Part shown: one piece after another, positions 31,521 to 45,567 of the stretch
Position numbering within the stretch: the stretch's first letter is position 1
How the letters are laid out: the number at the start of each line of letters is the position of its first letter
From: Sphagnum compactum
Lineage: Eukaryota > Bryophyta > Sphagnopsida > Sphagnales
Assembly (NCBI GenBank): GCA_965153455.1
Contig: OZ234499.1
Span: 5,005,577-5,069,576 of the forward strand
DNA: 64,000 nucleotides
Reading direction: 5' to 3'
The notes under the pieces: generated by a model
What the model was told of the DNA's origin: nothing
The model's database searches: none
What the model saw: the letters and a program-made list of their open reading frames with translations, nothing else
Made by a program: the position numbers and the translations under genes

Positions 31521-33289
31521 AAAAATTAGTTTGGGTCCCAGTTATTTCTCTCTGTAAAATTTTCATTCCCAATTAGGCATTTGATGCACTATAATGTCCA
31601 AACTGGTCATTCTCGTCCCCTAATCGCAAGACCTTACCAATAACTTTATTGAACATTGAATGTAAATTGGATTTGAACCATTGAACATTGAACTTCAATG
31701 TTTGACTAAAATTGGACCATTACATTGAAGTTCACAAACAACTGCAGGGAATGATAATACCTTAGGTTTTTTTCAGGGCTTGAGTTCACAATGGGACAAT
31801 GGTTTTTTTCTGTACCTTCAACTGATGTTCAGCACAAAATAATTCTCAAAAGCTCTAGCCAAAATTTTAAATGACCTTCCGACTTGAATTTTGGTGTCAT
31901 CTAAATTTATATATAGTGTAATTGGTAAGTCAACATAAATTGTAAACATGTTGTAAATTGTTGTAGAAACGATGTACTAGTTAGGCCTAGTGCTTGCAAA
32001 CCTCCAGGCCTTTTGCAAGCCAAATAGATAAATTGCGATACTATAGATTAGGAGGCATTAGTTATTATTTTTTTTCATCCTCAATAATTCGGAAATGATT
32101 AATTTAAGGCAAGCTTGAAATGGATGATGTTTAACATAAGATTAGTCACCACTTCTAGCATGTGAAGCTTGGAAATTTTGTTTGGCCACATTCAAATATA
32201 TGCTGCATTTTATGTGCAAGCTACAACTGTAAAATTGTTCCATATATCAATTGTTCCAAATGCTATTGGAACAATTTTACATTTGCTACTATTGAATTTC
32301 CAACTAGTTTTACTCAAGTGTTAAATTAGGTCCACTAAAAAGCAGTTAGTATAATGACTTGTAAACACTAACTCGGATGAAGTTCATGCTCTAAATAATG
32401 TGAAATTGAGTTTGAACCAGTATTGGGCAGGTACCCAATTTTGTGAGTTCAAGCCACTAGTTGTGTTGAGTAACCCTAAACTGAAATGAAACTAGGTTTG
32501 ATCTTCAGAACCAGAATTGAATTTTTTTAAAGACTTAGACCTAGAGCTGGTTTTACTTATGTGTGGAACCAGAGCCCAAACCAGGATACATGTTTTTCAA
32601 AATATAAGTGATTAGAGCTTGGGGGTTAACCAGAGGTCGACCGTTGGTTGCGGTTCAAGTTAGTAGGAACTGGACCTGAACTGGATCTGATTTCCAAAAT
32701 TAGAAGCAAATTTTCTTTTTTGTTGGGAAGAAACTGATTGGGAACTGGATTCCGGGTTCCATTTCTATGTGGAATCAAAACTCGAACCATTCTAGTTTAT
32801 TTTTAAAAATCGAAGGTTCTTCATAAAAGTAAAGAATCACCCAACATTGGGTTGAACCTACACATATGCATAGAAAACAATGGTCTTCACATGGGCCACT
32901 TGAGGAATATAATTGGGTTTGTTTGGTCTGTCAAAATTGGTCTTCACTCTACATTGTACCTGATTTCATGTTCATGGGTGAGGATGTGGAAACAACTTGC
33001 ACATGGGGTAGATATCGATCGTGGCCCACAAAAAACTGGGACACCAGCTGGATGGGCGGTTACTTCCCCTTTAAGAACTTGTTAAAATCTACAATATTCA
33101 TGACTATGTATTGTGGAGGTAGATTAAGATATAGGCAAAGTTATGTAGCTTCTATTGATAATTTGAAGTAAACCTTCAGCATGACATATGAGTTGCGGAA
33201 TGAGCACAACTCATTTGTTGGCTTTGCCTACAAAGACAAAGATATTGTTTTTAGATTCATCATAGAGTGTAGTAGCTTAATTAAGGGAT
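31521..33289. other. Intergenic DNA apart from the hairpin
   Basis: Contains degraded repeats of GAACATTGAA type near 31650-31700 and GGAACTGGA/GGTTC-like words near 32640-32780. An open frame at 32866-33171 has no recognisable domain. Confidence 0.4.
32228..32281. repeat. Perfect 15-bp inverted repeat (hairpin)
   Basis: TGTAAAATTGTTCCA at 32228-32242 is exactly complementary to TGGAACAATTTTACA at 32267-32281, with a 24-base loop. The arms could be the ends of a tiny foldback element. Confidence 0.8.
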
Positions 33290-33822
33290 TTTTGGCCCCT
33301 AGGTACATAATAGGTCTATTTTTATAAGAGGATTTTTGAAAGATAATATTTTGGCTTGTGTTGAAACTTGAGCTTAGTTACAGAGTTATAATAAAGTTAT
33401 CCACAAAGTAAAGACATTTTAATAAATCTCAGTATGAAATGCTGATACTCAGCATTTAATGCTCAAGGTTCGGAGACTAATTATAGTAGTTGTACAGTTA
33501 GGAGCAGTCAAAATATATGTGGCAGCAGTGGAGGCGCTCAGGAAAAAGGAAAGACAAGATGAAACTCAGTTTACCACCAAAATTGATGGCTTTGTTCTGA
33601 GTTTCATCCCCCATTTGAATGCTAATGTACTTTTTCGCAGGTCTTTTTTTAATCTCACCCTGTGTATGACCAAACTCAGGGTTCTGCTGCTGTGTTTTTC
33701 TTACTTTACGGATAACTCTAATATCTGGAAAGATTTTGGTTTCTTTTAGAGGATTTTTTGAAGATTATATTTTTGCATGGTGAAATATTTGAGTTTCCAT
33801 AGTTCTTCTTTTTCCTTAAGAT
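33290..33822 (+). repeat. Older dispersed repeat split by a MITE
   Basis: Bases 33290-33391 and 33730-33822 together equal the reverse complement of 28365-28567. The intervening block is the MITE at 33395-33717. This is a nested insertion and gives relative ages. Confidence 0.75.
33395..33717. mobile_element. MITE, about 323 bp, with imperfect terminal inverted repeats
   Basis: The left end AGTTATCCACAAAGTAA and the complement of the right end AGTTATCCGTAAAGTAA differ at two positions. The element has no coding capacity and contains internal self-complementary words (GATGAAACTCAG and CTGAGTTTCATC). TAATA-like sequence flanks both sides, but the exact target duplication is uncertain. A partial relative is at 31313. 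Confidence 0.8.
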
Positions 33823-36800
33823 ACTTTTAAATGTAAGTGGCAAGGCCACAATGAGACATGCCCCTTGTGTTACTTTGCTAAGAAAAACACATGTGGCATG
33901 AATGGCATGAAACAAACAAGCTTGATTAATAGCTAAAAGCAAGACAAGAGGTGAAATAAGAGTATAGGTAGAGCATGAATTCATGAGGTCTTTGGAGAGG
34001 GATTATAAAGACCCAATCCAACTCGAAAGATCAGGTGGTATGTTCACAAGTCAATGTTGTCTGGTTCTTGATATCTTTTCCTTTGGTTTCAGTTTTGAAC
34101 TTTTCCTTTGTTTGATAAAAGCATACCATAGTACCCCAATGGATTCAGCACAATGTGATTCCTAAAATAAATTTTTATATTCATAAAACCTCCAATTTTC
34201 AAGACTTCCTTCAAACTTTGGAACCCAATCAAATTGAATATGGGTCCAAGTCCATGCACCTCACATACAACTAAAACATTCTTGTAATATTGTTCTTGTC
34301 CAACATGTGCACAGATATCAAGATGAAAGATCATGTACTCTTCATCGTTTGTAATCCATTAAAACTAACAAATTTGCCTAAAAAGCATGCCTTAACTTTC
34401 GTCACTTCAAAAAGGTTAGTTAGAGAACCTAGATTTGTTTAAGACGAGACAACAACCTACTTTAAGTGTCAATTCCAAAACTTTAAATTTCAAAAAAAAA
34501 GCAATTACATAGTCCAGATCCCATTTGGTTTTTGGAAAATTCGTGAACTTATGGCCAAGGTACACTAGAACCTGACCTAGAATCAGCTAGAGAATGCGCT
34601 TGTTCCAAAGAACTCGCCAACAAACGTCGATCAAAACTCAAGATCATATTATTTCAAGCCTGAACTTCATCCAAATTATAGATGATTGATTTATTGTTGC
34701 CAATGCAACTCTCTAAAGTTTCCTACAAACACACTTTAAATCAATACTTTAATGGTATTAAGGGTTTGGTGTGGGTAAGGTAGGTGTGTGTGTGCCAATA
34801 GTCACTTTTCAGAGGAATGAACTCAAGTGTTTTGAAATCTTAACTTGCTTGCTAAGCACATCAAGTCAAAAAATAAGTATAAGTTGAAGCGGTTGATTCC
34901 GAGTTTTACCAGTTTGTTTTGTCAGCCCTATTTTCAGGGCTTTGCAAACCCTGAATCGACGACTTTAACCGTGTAAGGTTTATTTGCAAACACATGGGCT
35001 CTGTTGACCCGGATCCACTTTACCGCCAGCACAAGGTCCATCACAAACAAGTGGGTTTAGTTGGCAAGTGGGTTTAGTTGGTGTGTATCAACTTTTAACC
35101 ATTGAAGAGCTCTACGTACAAACAAGTGGCTCAGTGGATGTGTATGGATTTGTTAAGGATGACTACTACCTACCCAACAGGAACCTTGGGACTGTGTAAC
35201 CGTATTCCTTGGACATGGCATCGTGAGGATGATGTGTTCTCGATGGTGTGTTCAATGGATGTGGAGTGATTTCTTGGCACACGACTACATACCCAATGGG
35301 AAATTTTGGGATTCCACTTGCATACACCTCCCACATTGGTGTTCCCAAACATGTGTTTTTCTCACATTTGCCCCTTTGGACGTATTTGTTGGAGAATCAA
35401 AAAACAACTGATGCCCACTTGCCAATTAGCCTTTTCGGGTAAAATAATATTCTCCGACAAAAAACTTCTCATGTGCAAAGTTCAACGAGAATAAATATGT
35501 GAAAAATAATAATTCTATCACTTTGCCCCTATCAAACAAACAATTTCTAACACATCTTAAAAGCACGTCCTTGACCGTACAACAAAAGTCACCCACGCTT
35601 TATGAAAGCTTTTTTTGCACATGCATAAAATAAAACAAAATATATGATGCATCATCAACTTGTGTTCTTCACAGAGGAGGTGTCTTTTGGTCTCATGGTC
35701 TTTTGATACAGTGGGGAAAAGGGGCAAGCTTTTAGCAATAAGCAAAGTCCCTGGCCGTGTCCACCTTGCATGGATGGGCCCAATTCCACCACAAGGCCCA
35801 AGGGCATTACCACACTAAAACATGTTTTTTTTAATCCAATAAATAAATAAATAAAGGAAACACACCAGGCAAGGGAACAAGAGAAGAACACCTCTAGTGA
35901 TACCTGTCAGATACCCACTGGGTATCATGAAAAATCCCCCCCCCAAAATGGGAGATGTTTTGAAATGCCCCAAAAAGGCCGAGGAAATTTCCTGTTGAGA
36001 CCGTGCCCTCCAAATACACTACACAAATATCATGCACGTTTTTGGGGGGATGAATTGGGGTGGTAGTGCTAACTCCCACCTCAATTATGTGTAGAGCGTG
36101 AAGTTGTGGCTTGCACTCAACTCCCTTAGGCTCTAGTTGAGTTGGGCATTTACAGGGTTTTTTTTTTTTTTTTTTTTGTGTTTGGAAAAATATGACATTT
36201 GGCTAATGTTTCAGCCCTTGTGTTGCTAGGCTGGCCACTGATTGGAATGAGTTGGAGCCCAGCAGGCTAAAAAAAAATTTGTAATGGATTTTTTTGGCTA
36301 CAAGTTAAAAGGGAATGAGGTTTCTTTAGGCGATTTAATTTGTTTAAATGTGGCTATTTATAAGTGTCAAATTATTGTAAGAGTTTTGGCTATCGTCAAT
36401 CCTCACAAGGAGAAATCTAGGCTAACCTCTACTAAAACATGGAGAGTAAGAATCTAATTAGTAATCACTTGTGACAAGATTGAACCTTTTAAACTGCTCA
36501 CTGCAGCCCAAGTGGCCTGCTTACAAAAACAAATACATTAGTTCAATACAAAACCAGTCAAAACAGAATTTGAAAATATAAAGTTGAATAAGAAGTGGTA
36601 CCCATTTGGGATCACCATTTCACTTACCCAAAAATCGTCCAAAGTTTGCAAACAAATGAACACAAAAGGGGTAGTTGTAAATTAGAAGTGGTCACTAGTG
36701 CCCATTATGAATTCACCAACTCCCATACAAAAAAACCAACAAACCTTTGCAAATTGCAATTTGCAAGGTTGCCAAAACCCAAGGATAGGTCCAACTTCCA

Positions 36801-37439
36801 ACTTTTGCATCAATAAACTAATGAATTGAGAGCCTAAGCTCGCACACCATATCAAGGGCATCATGCCTGCCATTGCTTGAATGCTTCTGCATATGGAAAA
36901 TTATGCAAAGTGTAAAACTTCTAGGAAAACATTATGACCACCAATCCCAAGTTCCTTGTTAGTTGATTGTGGAACCTAGATTTGCAAAATGCCAAAGAAC
37001 TAAAGCATCATTCATCCTCCATGCTACCAAGGATTTGTGCCATGGCAATTTTTGCCAATTTGAAATACTTTGGAAAAGAACAAATAAGTAATCTGGATGC
37101 CAAAAAAATTCACCAAAGACGCATCAAAAGATGCACGTCAATTAACTTAGCCATTGTAGCACATGCATTTGATTTCATGGACAACTTGAACATAGATTGT
37201 TCAATGTCCATGACGCACTCCCAAGTTCCTTAATAGATTCAAATATGAGTTTGGTTTGAAAACTGCATAAGGGTAAGGAGTTAGGGCATGTTCCCTGGTT
37301 CGCAACACTTTGGGGGGGTTGAAGGGGCGTGCTGGAGCTCCAAGATGAGACTAAGAAAAATTGACAAGCAATCAATCACTCACATAGATCTGCACAAAAT
37401 TAAACAACAAGTTGGTTAATGCATGGTGAGAGCACTTTT
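33823..37439. other. Intergenic DNA, no gene supported
   Basis: AT-rich DNA with a 20-base poly-T at 36158-36177. A degraded copy of the palindromic dispersed repeat may lie at about 36330-36430. Open frames here are short and overlap on both strands without coding character. Confidence 0.4.
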
Positions 37440-38160
37440 AGTGCTAAGATGGGCCACGGGCAACTTGGACTCACAAGACTCACCATGGCCCGGATTCAGG
37501 GGAAGCCACCACCTTCCCCCATATAATATACTTTGTGCCTAACCATGGGGCCTGCACCTAAATGGCTTTTTGTCTCGGGACACCCAAGTGAGCCTGCTCC
37601 CAAGGGGAGTCCCGAAATTCCCACTACTAAGACTCCCGCAACTTTGGAGGCCCATAACTTTGCGTGCAGACCTCCGATTGAAATGAGGTCTAAAGCAAAG
37701 TTGTAGCCCTCATCGAGAGCTTTTCAATGGTATGTCGCATGCCACCTGCACACAAGGGAATGGGTTCGTATCCAGACTTTTAGTGGTCGAGAGTCAAAAC
37801 TGCCAATTTGACTCCCGACCCCTTCTTTTGACTATAAGTTGTGCTATAAGTGTCCAAATGGGTCATGCAAACCCATTTTGGACATCTACATTCTAAGAGC
37901 TTTTCAGTGATATGAAAAACTCCTCAATCCATTGGGTTTTGACCCCTGAAATTGTTCTTTAAAAATTCGGGAATCCACTGGGACTCCAACTCCCAAAGTG
38001 GGAGTTCCCTTGGGAGTGTGAGGGGACATTCCCTCACACTCTCCTGCACTCCCGGGAACACGAAATGTGACTCCTGGGCCTCCTCTTAGCCCGCACCCTT
38101 GCAAGCCCTTGCTTTGGTCGCGAACCCAAGGCTACGATTACGACAGTCCAAGGAAGATGC
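37440..38160. repeat. GC-richer island, probably an unidentified transposon or LTR fragment
   Basis: Composition rises sharply against the flanks. Internal words recur: GAGCTTTTCAATGGTATG near 37719 and GAGCTTTTCAGTGATATG near 37898, and several GGAGTCCC/GACTCCC motifs. No protein is readable. The sharp edges suggest an inserted element, but I see no clear terminal repeats. Confidence 0.35.
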
Positions 38161-38449
38161 TAACAAAACCTCAAGACCCATAAATCCCTATTAGTTAACT
38201 TTTTGGGGCTACAAAATGCAACTTTAATCACATCCAAATGTTTGTTAAAATTTTCATCTACATCGGACTATAACCAATATTATGGGTACACAACACCCAA
38301 ATTGTCCATGACATCATGAGTAGGGAATCTCCCTTGCAATTCTACAGCAAAGCAACCAACATCCCTTGCAACCCAAATAATCACCACATCAATGCAAATC
38401 AAACTCCCCCCTCTCCAAATTCCAAGTAGACAAAAATGCAAAAATTATA

Positions 38450-40000
38450 AAATCAGGGTGAAGGTTAAACATGCACATTTTGTTTCCACCCGCATGATGG
38501 CTACAACATACACCTCTCAGGTCACATATGAAACCACACCAATCTACAAATCAAGATGAATAGTTTAAACATGTTGTTAATTCACATCAAAAGCCAAATG
38601 TTCCACATTAAAGTTCAAATATGGCATCTAGCACATGAATATGGAATCATGTGTAGAAACCAATAGAATTTTGTAACCTGCAAATGCATCGGATTTAAAC
38701 CTTGTGTTCTAGTCTGTGTATAGTTCAAAGATCTCCCCTTAACATACCTTTGTTGTTGCCATAAAATCACAGACAAAAACATCACACGACTTGTTAAGCA
38801 TAATTAGGTTATGGATTACTTACAATAGCGATAAAATGGCAACGAGCCCTAATAAATCTACACATCACAAAAAAACTCAAAATTTGCCTTGGCTTTGTCA
38901 TTGCTAAGACCATCAAAGGCCATTTTCATCAACAAAGTTTTGTACTTTGCCATCACACGCCAAGCAAAGGACAACATAAATATCTAGTAGGTTTTCACAT
39001 TCTTCAAAATCTTTGCCCCCATTGTTTCCATAAGTTTTGCAAGCTTCATAAGTTCCAAATGCCTTTTAAGGCTTTTGGAGAAATAATTGTACAAGTTTTA
39101 CAGTAATCCTTCAATTTTGTTCACCATTTGCAAATGCAATAGAGTTTAAACCACCAAATTGGTTTTGTGAACCATGTAGTGAACCCCCATGGAATGTGGA
39201 ACCCACACATCAAACATTTGTTGAATAACACCCGACCTAGTGAAAAACAGAAACCCCATCTACACCAAATGTCATCAAGTTTTTACTAATCAAATCTTTC
39301 GTTAGAGCTCCTTCATGCATCAAGGCTTGCATGAGGATTGGGCTGCTCCAACAATAGATTTGGTGGCCTCCAAAACAATGCCATGCATGTGTTGAGCCAT
39401 AGCCTATCTTGTTAAATTTGTCCAATGCATTTTGGGTTCTCCTTAAGACTCAAAAAATCAAATAGTTCCTTGTGAACCTCATACTCAAACATTGGCTGAC
39501 CATGCTTCAATGTGTGGAATTATGTGGCAAATTGAATTAATTTCCTATGTTTTTCACCAATTAGTTTAGTAGTAACTTACTACAAGCCAAACTCTTTCCC
39601 TTTGCAAACATAAGTAGCTACATTTTTGTTGTGCTTACAATCATTATTAATATACCACTCACCTTATTTCAACCCCTTCATATTTCTTTCAACCTTCCTT
39701 TAACTAGTGTGCTTATGGAGTGAATCCCATTTGGAACCAATAAATTATCTTTATGTTCAACCTTTGAGCATACTTTGCACTTCACAAGGTGCATATAACC
39801 ATCAACACCCATCTGCACTCAACCCAATGTAGCTTGGCTGCCCAAGAAACTTGAAATGTCTTCTTTGACTCATAATCATGTGTTTTGTTAACTTTTTGGT
39901 CCAAGACCTCTACTAAAACTTGAAGCCCTTCTATTGAATCAATGCCAAGACTTGGATTATATGCAGGAAAATTTGAAATTAAACAAATCACAAACACATG
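38450..40000 (-). pseudogene. Decayed hAT-type transposase (DUF4371 / ZNF862-like)
   Basis: Read on the - strand through frameshifts and stops, this matches plant transposase-like proteins of the hAT superfamily. The N-terminal part reads SKKTFQVSWAAKL (about 39870), then the zinc-finger-like VKCKVCSKVEHKDNLL and WDSLHKH (about 39790-39715). The middle reads FGVDGVSVF (about 39265), then GVHYMVHKTNLVV (about 39195-39155) and YNYFSKSLKRHLEL (about 39080-39045). NVKTY then a stop then IFMLS (about 38995) corresponds to the conserved VKTRW block with TGG changed to TAG. RDVFVCDFMATTKVC-like sequence is near 38795. It would have excised and reinserted DNA, but is clearly dead here. Terminal inverted repeats were not found. 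Confidence 0.75.
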
Positions 40001-43000
40001 AGTGACAACTTGCTTTTTGAGGCAACAAGCTCACATTCGAACCAAGTCTCACTTCTATTGTTGGAAGCCACATTAGAGTCAACAAGAAGGGTGCCATCAC
40101 TAAGGTTGTAAGAGGTGTAAAAATATTTGAATTTGAAATTTCAAGGCAGCTTAAGGGGAGGCCTCTTCAAACAAAAAGTCCAGACACATTGAAATTCACA
40201 ACAACTACATAGTGCAATTTAAATAGAAATTGCACAAGAGCATAATGAAACCACAAAAGCAAACAATGTAGTAGACAAGTGCATAATGCACATTGCAAAA
40301 GCACAAAAACAAAAGAACCTTGATAGTAAAAGAAGAATCACAAAACCAAAATAACTTTGATAACAAAAGAACCTCAGAACCAACAAAATTTCAAAAGAAC
40401 TATAAAAGCAAAAGAATCACAAAAGTAGAAGAACTATAACAACAAAAAGACCTACAAAAACATAAAAACCTCAAAAGCAATAGAGAATTTGCATTCAATT
40501 TGCAAATTGGAATGCTGCATAGTGCATATGTACACCATATGCAAAGGATTAAGCATAGATACATACCTAAAATAAAACACGATGAAAAAAATTGCATCTA
40601 TTATGCTGCATTGGTGTCAACCACTAAGTTTCCAAGCTACATTTTCCAATCTTGGGATCTAGGTCATTTGCAAATCCATCACCATAAATCATGATCATGA
40701 TTTTGTTATATTTCAAGCACTTGCAAAAAATGAACATTGCAATCGTCATCTCGAATCTCTCAAGTTACTACTATTAACTACAATGAGGCTTGAACACTAT
40801 TGAGCAAGCATTGAGGAATCAAGAGCATAAAACCCTAAATCTTGAAAGCTCAAGGATGGTTAACCCATTCACAAAACACCAATCATTGTGAATGGCCAAT
40901 CAAAGCCAATCATACATTTTCTTGGTCCTTAAGGAAATCCATGTATCTTATGCATATTTACAAATCCAAATTTAGTTTCATCATACTTAAAGCTTCAAGA
41001 AGTTCAAAATATTATTTACAACTCATAATACTACTATGGGGGGAACTAGTTTGAGAGGAGCTTGAGTGGATTTAAGGTCCAAAACCAATAAGCTATTCAT
41101 TATTTTGTTTATCAAATTTTTTTATTATACTTGCATGTGGAGTGTTGAATTATTTGTGCATCATTCAAGACATTCATCACAAATTTCATGGACCATGATT
41201 TGGCAATAGCAATCGTGTGAAATCTTTTTTTAATAAGTTCATATTATTTAAACAAAAATATCATGCATTTAAAACATGTACGGAGCATACATAAATAGGA
41301 TGAAAAATTTTCATCTATGATAAAATGTTGCGTCTTACTTATACATGTTTCATACATGTTTTAAACACATTACATTAGTGTCCAAACAAAATGAACCTAA
41401 TAAAAAATAGACTTCGAATAAACATTATTGCCAAATCATGGCCAAGGAAGTTTACGATGGTATCAAGCCTCCCCAACCTTGCTTTCAACCCATGTTGTGT
41501 AGTTTTGGGATCTACATGAGGTTCAAGTTTAAGTCCAATGCCAATCCTTAAGAATCAATATGATGAATTTCTAGAAAAAATTACCTATTGAAAAAATTGC
41601 CCATAATCGAGTACTTTTCTCCAAGACTTGGCCTTGAATTTAGTCAAAGAAAAACAAGAGTTTAATCGATCCAATCTTCAAATCAGACCATGGTTTTTAA
41701 GGTCTATTTCAAAAGGTTTAAAGCTTAAACCTAACATAGGGTTTTGATAATTTAATGCACCACAAAACAAATTCATTGTGCAATTGCTAACAATACAAAG
41801 TAGGGAAATGATGACAAGTTCTACCTACCATACAGTATGTAGGAGATGGTTTGAAACTTTTGTAAGAATCAAGATGCTAAAAACCTAACTAGAACCATTC
41901 TTGCTAAGTGGCCTATGAATAAACAACCCTCTTTTGACATCAAATGGTCATATGTTTGGAGGAACAACAAAGTTTTTTAAAAACTTGAATTCATGTGGGT
42001 TATTTTTCACAAGGCTATAGTAATGAACACACGGAAAGTTCAAATGTATCTACAAGTGGAAGGTACGTGCCCAATTTTTGATAAAAATAAACTTAAATTT
42101 CAAAATTTTCATTTAAAGGTTTTGTGAATGTCTTATTACTTTAGTGGCATGGGTATGGATAGGTTGCCACGGTAAACTTGCCATCAATTCAACTGGGGTT
42201 CATCTTGAAGCAAATTATATGACGTGACACTTTTGTCTTTCAATTATAATTTATCATTTTTTTTGCATCATATGTATTTTATTATATTCTTATTGGCAAT
42301 TTCAAACTTGAAAAATCTTCAAGATTTTACTTTTACCTTAAAACATAGAACTAACCTTGACACCAACCCTAAAAACTAGTTTAAGTTGATCATGTAATGA
42401 ACTCAAAACCAAATTTTGTTATAAAAATTGGAACCATTGAACTAGGAACTTTCAATTTAGATAATTTGATAAAAACCTAAACAAAAGGTTTAAACCCAAA
42501 ATAGAAGGTTATCTTTTTGATGAAATTGGCCTAACTTCAACAAGTTGTTTAAGACAATAGTCATGTGGCACAATGATGTGGCAAATATCATCCATCAATC
42601 ATAAAGAGATATGTGAAGTCATTAGTGATAATTTAGTCACTATTTATTATTTTTATTACAAATTGGACACAAAAACTTGGGCAACATTATATTATTTTTA
42701 TTTACTATTGTAAATAACATAAATAATAAGATTTTATTTATTTATTTCATTATTTTTCATCATATTAATTATTGACATGTGTTAATACCTAAGCTAAGTG
42801 AAAAACCTAATTCAAATGGCTAAGTATACCACTTAATCTACCTACTTAAACTCACCTAAGTAACCACCTAATTTAAATAATCTAAGTAGGTAAGGGATAT
42901 TCGATCAATATTTCAATGTTAACCACATGAATGTCATTTGTGAAGTTTTGATACTTGAACCCCCAAAGAAGAAGTTCAATTCCATTACCACTTGTTGTGT

Positions 43001-45171
43001 AAATAATTTAATGTTTATTCTATTTAGCCCATACTTCATTTAAACATCACACAAAACTTCAAATTTGATAATTCATATTTTATTGATAATTTGTCCAAAT
43101 GAAAAAAATGAAAAAAAATTCATAAATTTCATTCAATAATGAAAAATATTATATAATTTAAAAAAAAACTTTAATTCATTTCAAAATAAAATTACTTGAT
43201 CTTTTTATTGAATAACATTTCAATGACCATTATTGGGGGAAAAAAATATTCAAACACATTATTTGTAAATGGAACAACCCTTGTGTTAATACATGAATAA
43301 ATAAAATATATTTTCATATATTAAACCTTCATTTGATTTAGGAATTTTTATTATATAATTTTGCTTCCAAAATATCGTACCTTTACCACTAAATTTTTTT
43401 TCATTACATAATATCTAATTTATTCACATTGAATATTTAAAATGGATCATATATCAAGTATATTTATGAAAAATGTACTAAAGGTTCTTATATTACCTAT
43501 ATATAATATTAATCAAAATTATTTTTTACAAATTATAATTCATTATGTTCATTTATACTCATATTAAATTATTGATAGTCATTTTTGAATAATTGTATGA
43601 CCACATTGTCTATGTGATGACACATCATTTTGTACACATCATTTGCATAATTATTCTTTAGTCATATTTGAAATGACTTTATCCTAGTCACATTTTCAAA
43701 TGATATTTTGGACATCCATATCACTTTGTCATTAATCATGGATGCCATATGGATAAAAACTTGCAATGAAAAAATGATGTCATCTTTCCTATTACCACAT
43801 CATTATCTACTAGTCAAATGCACCACTAATATATGACTACAATTTTTTTCACATAAGATTTGAAGTAATATTCTATGATTATAATCAATTATGTAGTCGT
43901 TTAAGACATTTAATCATTGATTTTTTGGTTGGAAAGGAAAGAATTCCTTTTAGTGTTTGTAAGTTTACAATAACATCATTCCACCTTTGTATTTCATGGA
44001 TTAAAATGATTAAAAAAGGGTTCTTGCAATTACATTTTAAATTACCTAAGGTGTTTATGGTGTAAACCTACCCAACTTTATTCCAAGGAAACAAAAAGAC
44101 AATGGAAGTAAAAAAACAAAAATAAAAGGTTAAAGCCCAGGGTAAACAATAATGTAAATAATTTTGATTACCATCTTCACTAGCCATAACACACATTGAG
44201 GTCATAATTAATTTTCTACCAATGGCTACAAGTAGGTTGGATCTGAGGATGAGTGGTAGGTTTATGAGCCCTAGCAAGAGCTAGGATTGGCCGACTTCAT
44301 GCCACAACACACCTTATAATGGAAATGTTTTACATCTTTTGAAATGTAATTAAAATATGTTGTTTAAGGAAGGTGGTGAGAACCACAATGAATGAACTTT
44401 CCAAACCTTTCATGTCCCTTTATGTTATTGGCACAAGCCTAAAAAAATTAACCATCAACTTCTTTGTGTAAACAACTAAAAACTTTTGTTGTTAAGGGGA
44501 TGAATTGGTTTCATGGCCATTGGTCTTTCTAATTATTTTCTTTTATTTGCACCACTTCTAAAATTGTGAACCTTGGTGTCAAAGTCATCCAAGGTAAAAG
44601 GTCAAGCATGTGTGGGAACTATGATGATGATTTTGACTAAAGTTTTGACCCTATTTTTTGAAAGGACTATTGCAACACATTAACCATAGGCATTGCACAA
44701 AAACATATGTGGAATTGTTCACATATCATTTGGAGGCCAACTTCTTGAGCAATGGATGCAATGACATCTCACATTACATCGTTCATTACCATGCATAGAT
44801 CTCAAAAGGTTCATGCCCAATGGGTTGATGGGTTGTTTACATTCACAACAAAGAAGGCTTGCCACTGGCAAATAGCTAAGGGAATCTTACTTGGATTTGA
44901 CAAGCAATATTTTTTTTGCTAATGGTAGATGAAATATGGTGATGATTAGTTAAGTTAGGAGCCTTGATCCTTATTTATAAGCTTGAACATGAATGAGGTG
45001 AGCTAGATGAAATTTAGATGCATCTTCAAAATACTACTAGAAAGGGTATGTTGATGTACACATTTTGAAACAAAATCTTACATGTGTTAAAAATTGTTTA
45101 CCCATGAGTTGGTCAAAATGGGGAAGTTACACATATACTAGGGAATGCAAGAGATCAAAAGCTACCAATAA
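40001..45171. other. Very AT-rich intergenic DNA, nothing recognised
   Basis: Five kilobases dominated by A/T runs, especially 42240-43600. Repeated AACAAAAGAA words near 40260-40480 form a loose AAAAG-type low-complexity zone. No gene, tandem array or mobile element end is supported. Confidence 0.45.
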
Positions 45172-45567
45172 ATGTCATTGAAAAGGGATACCACTTTTGT
45201 CTACATAGACCAAGGTGTTGAGAAGGAAATTAAAATTGTTGGTTCCAAAAAAATTGAGGCAAGGATGAAGGTGACAAGGGCTCAACTGTTTAAGAACATA
45301 GTTGGAATGATGCAAACTAATGATATGAGGTCAACACCCTTAAAAAGATCATGGGGAGGAAGGTTGGCAACAAGCTACCACCCTTTTGAAATTGTGAAAA
45401 GACCTTGGGCTTGCAAGATGTTCAAAAACTTGAACCAAGGAGAGGTTAAACGACAAAAAGTGAATCAAGGAAGTCAAGTTGGGGGGTGTACCTTAGGAGG
45501 TCTTAAGATCATTATGCAAAATAACACATTAAACTCCCATAGGCTACTTGGGTATCGCCCATACTAG
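45172..45567 (+). other. Unrecognised open frame of 131 codons
   Basis: A frame starting MSLKRDTTFVYI that is hydrophilic and Lys-rich, with no domain I recognise. The frame continues in another phase at 45548-45754, so it could be the remains of a mobile-element protein broken by a frameshift. No splice sites or promoter were seen. Confidence 0.25.
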
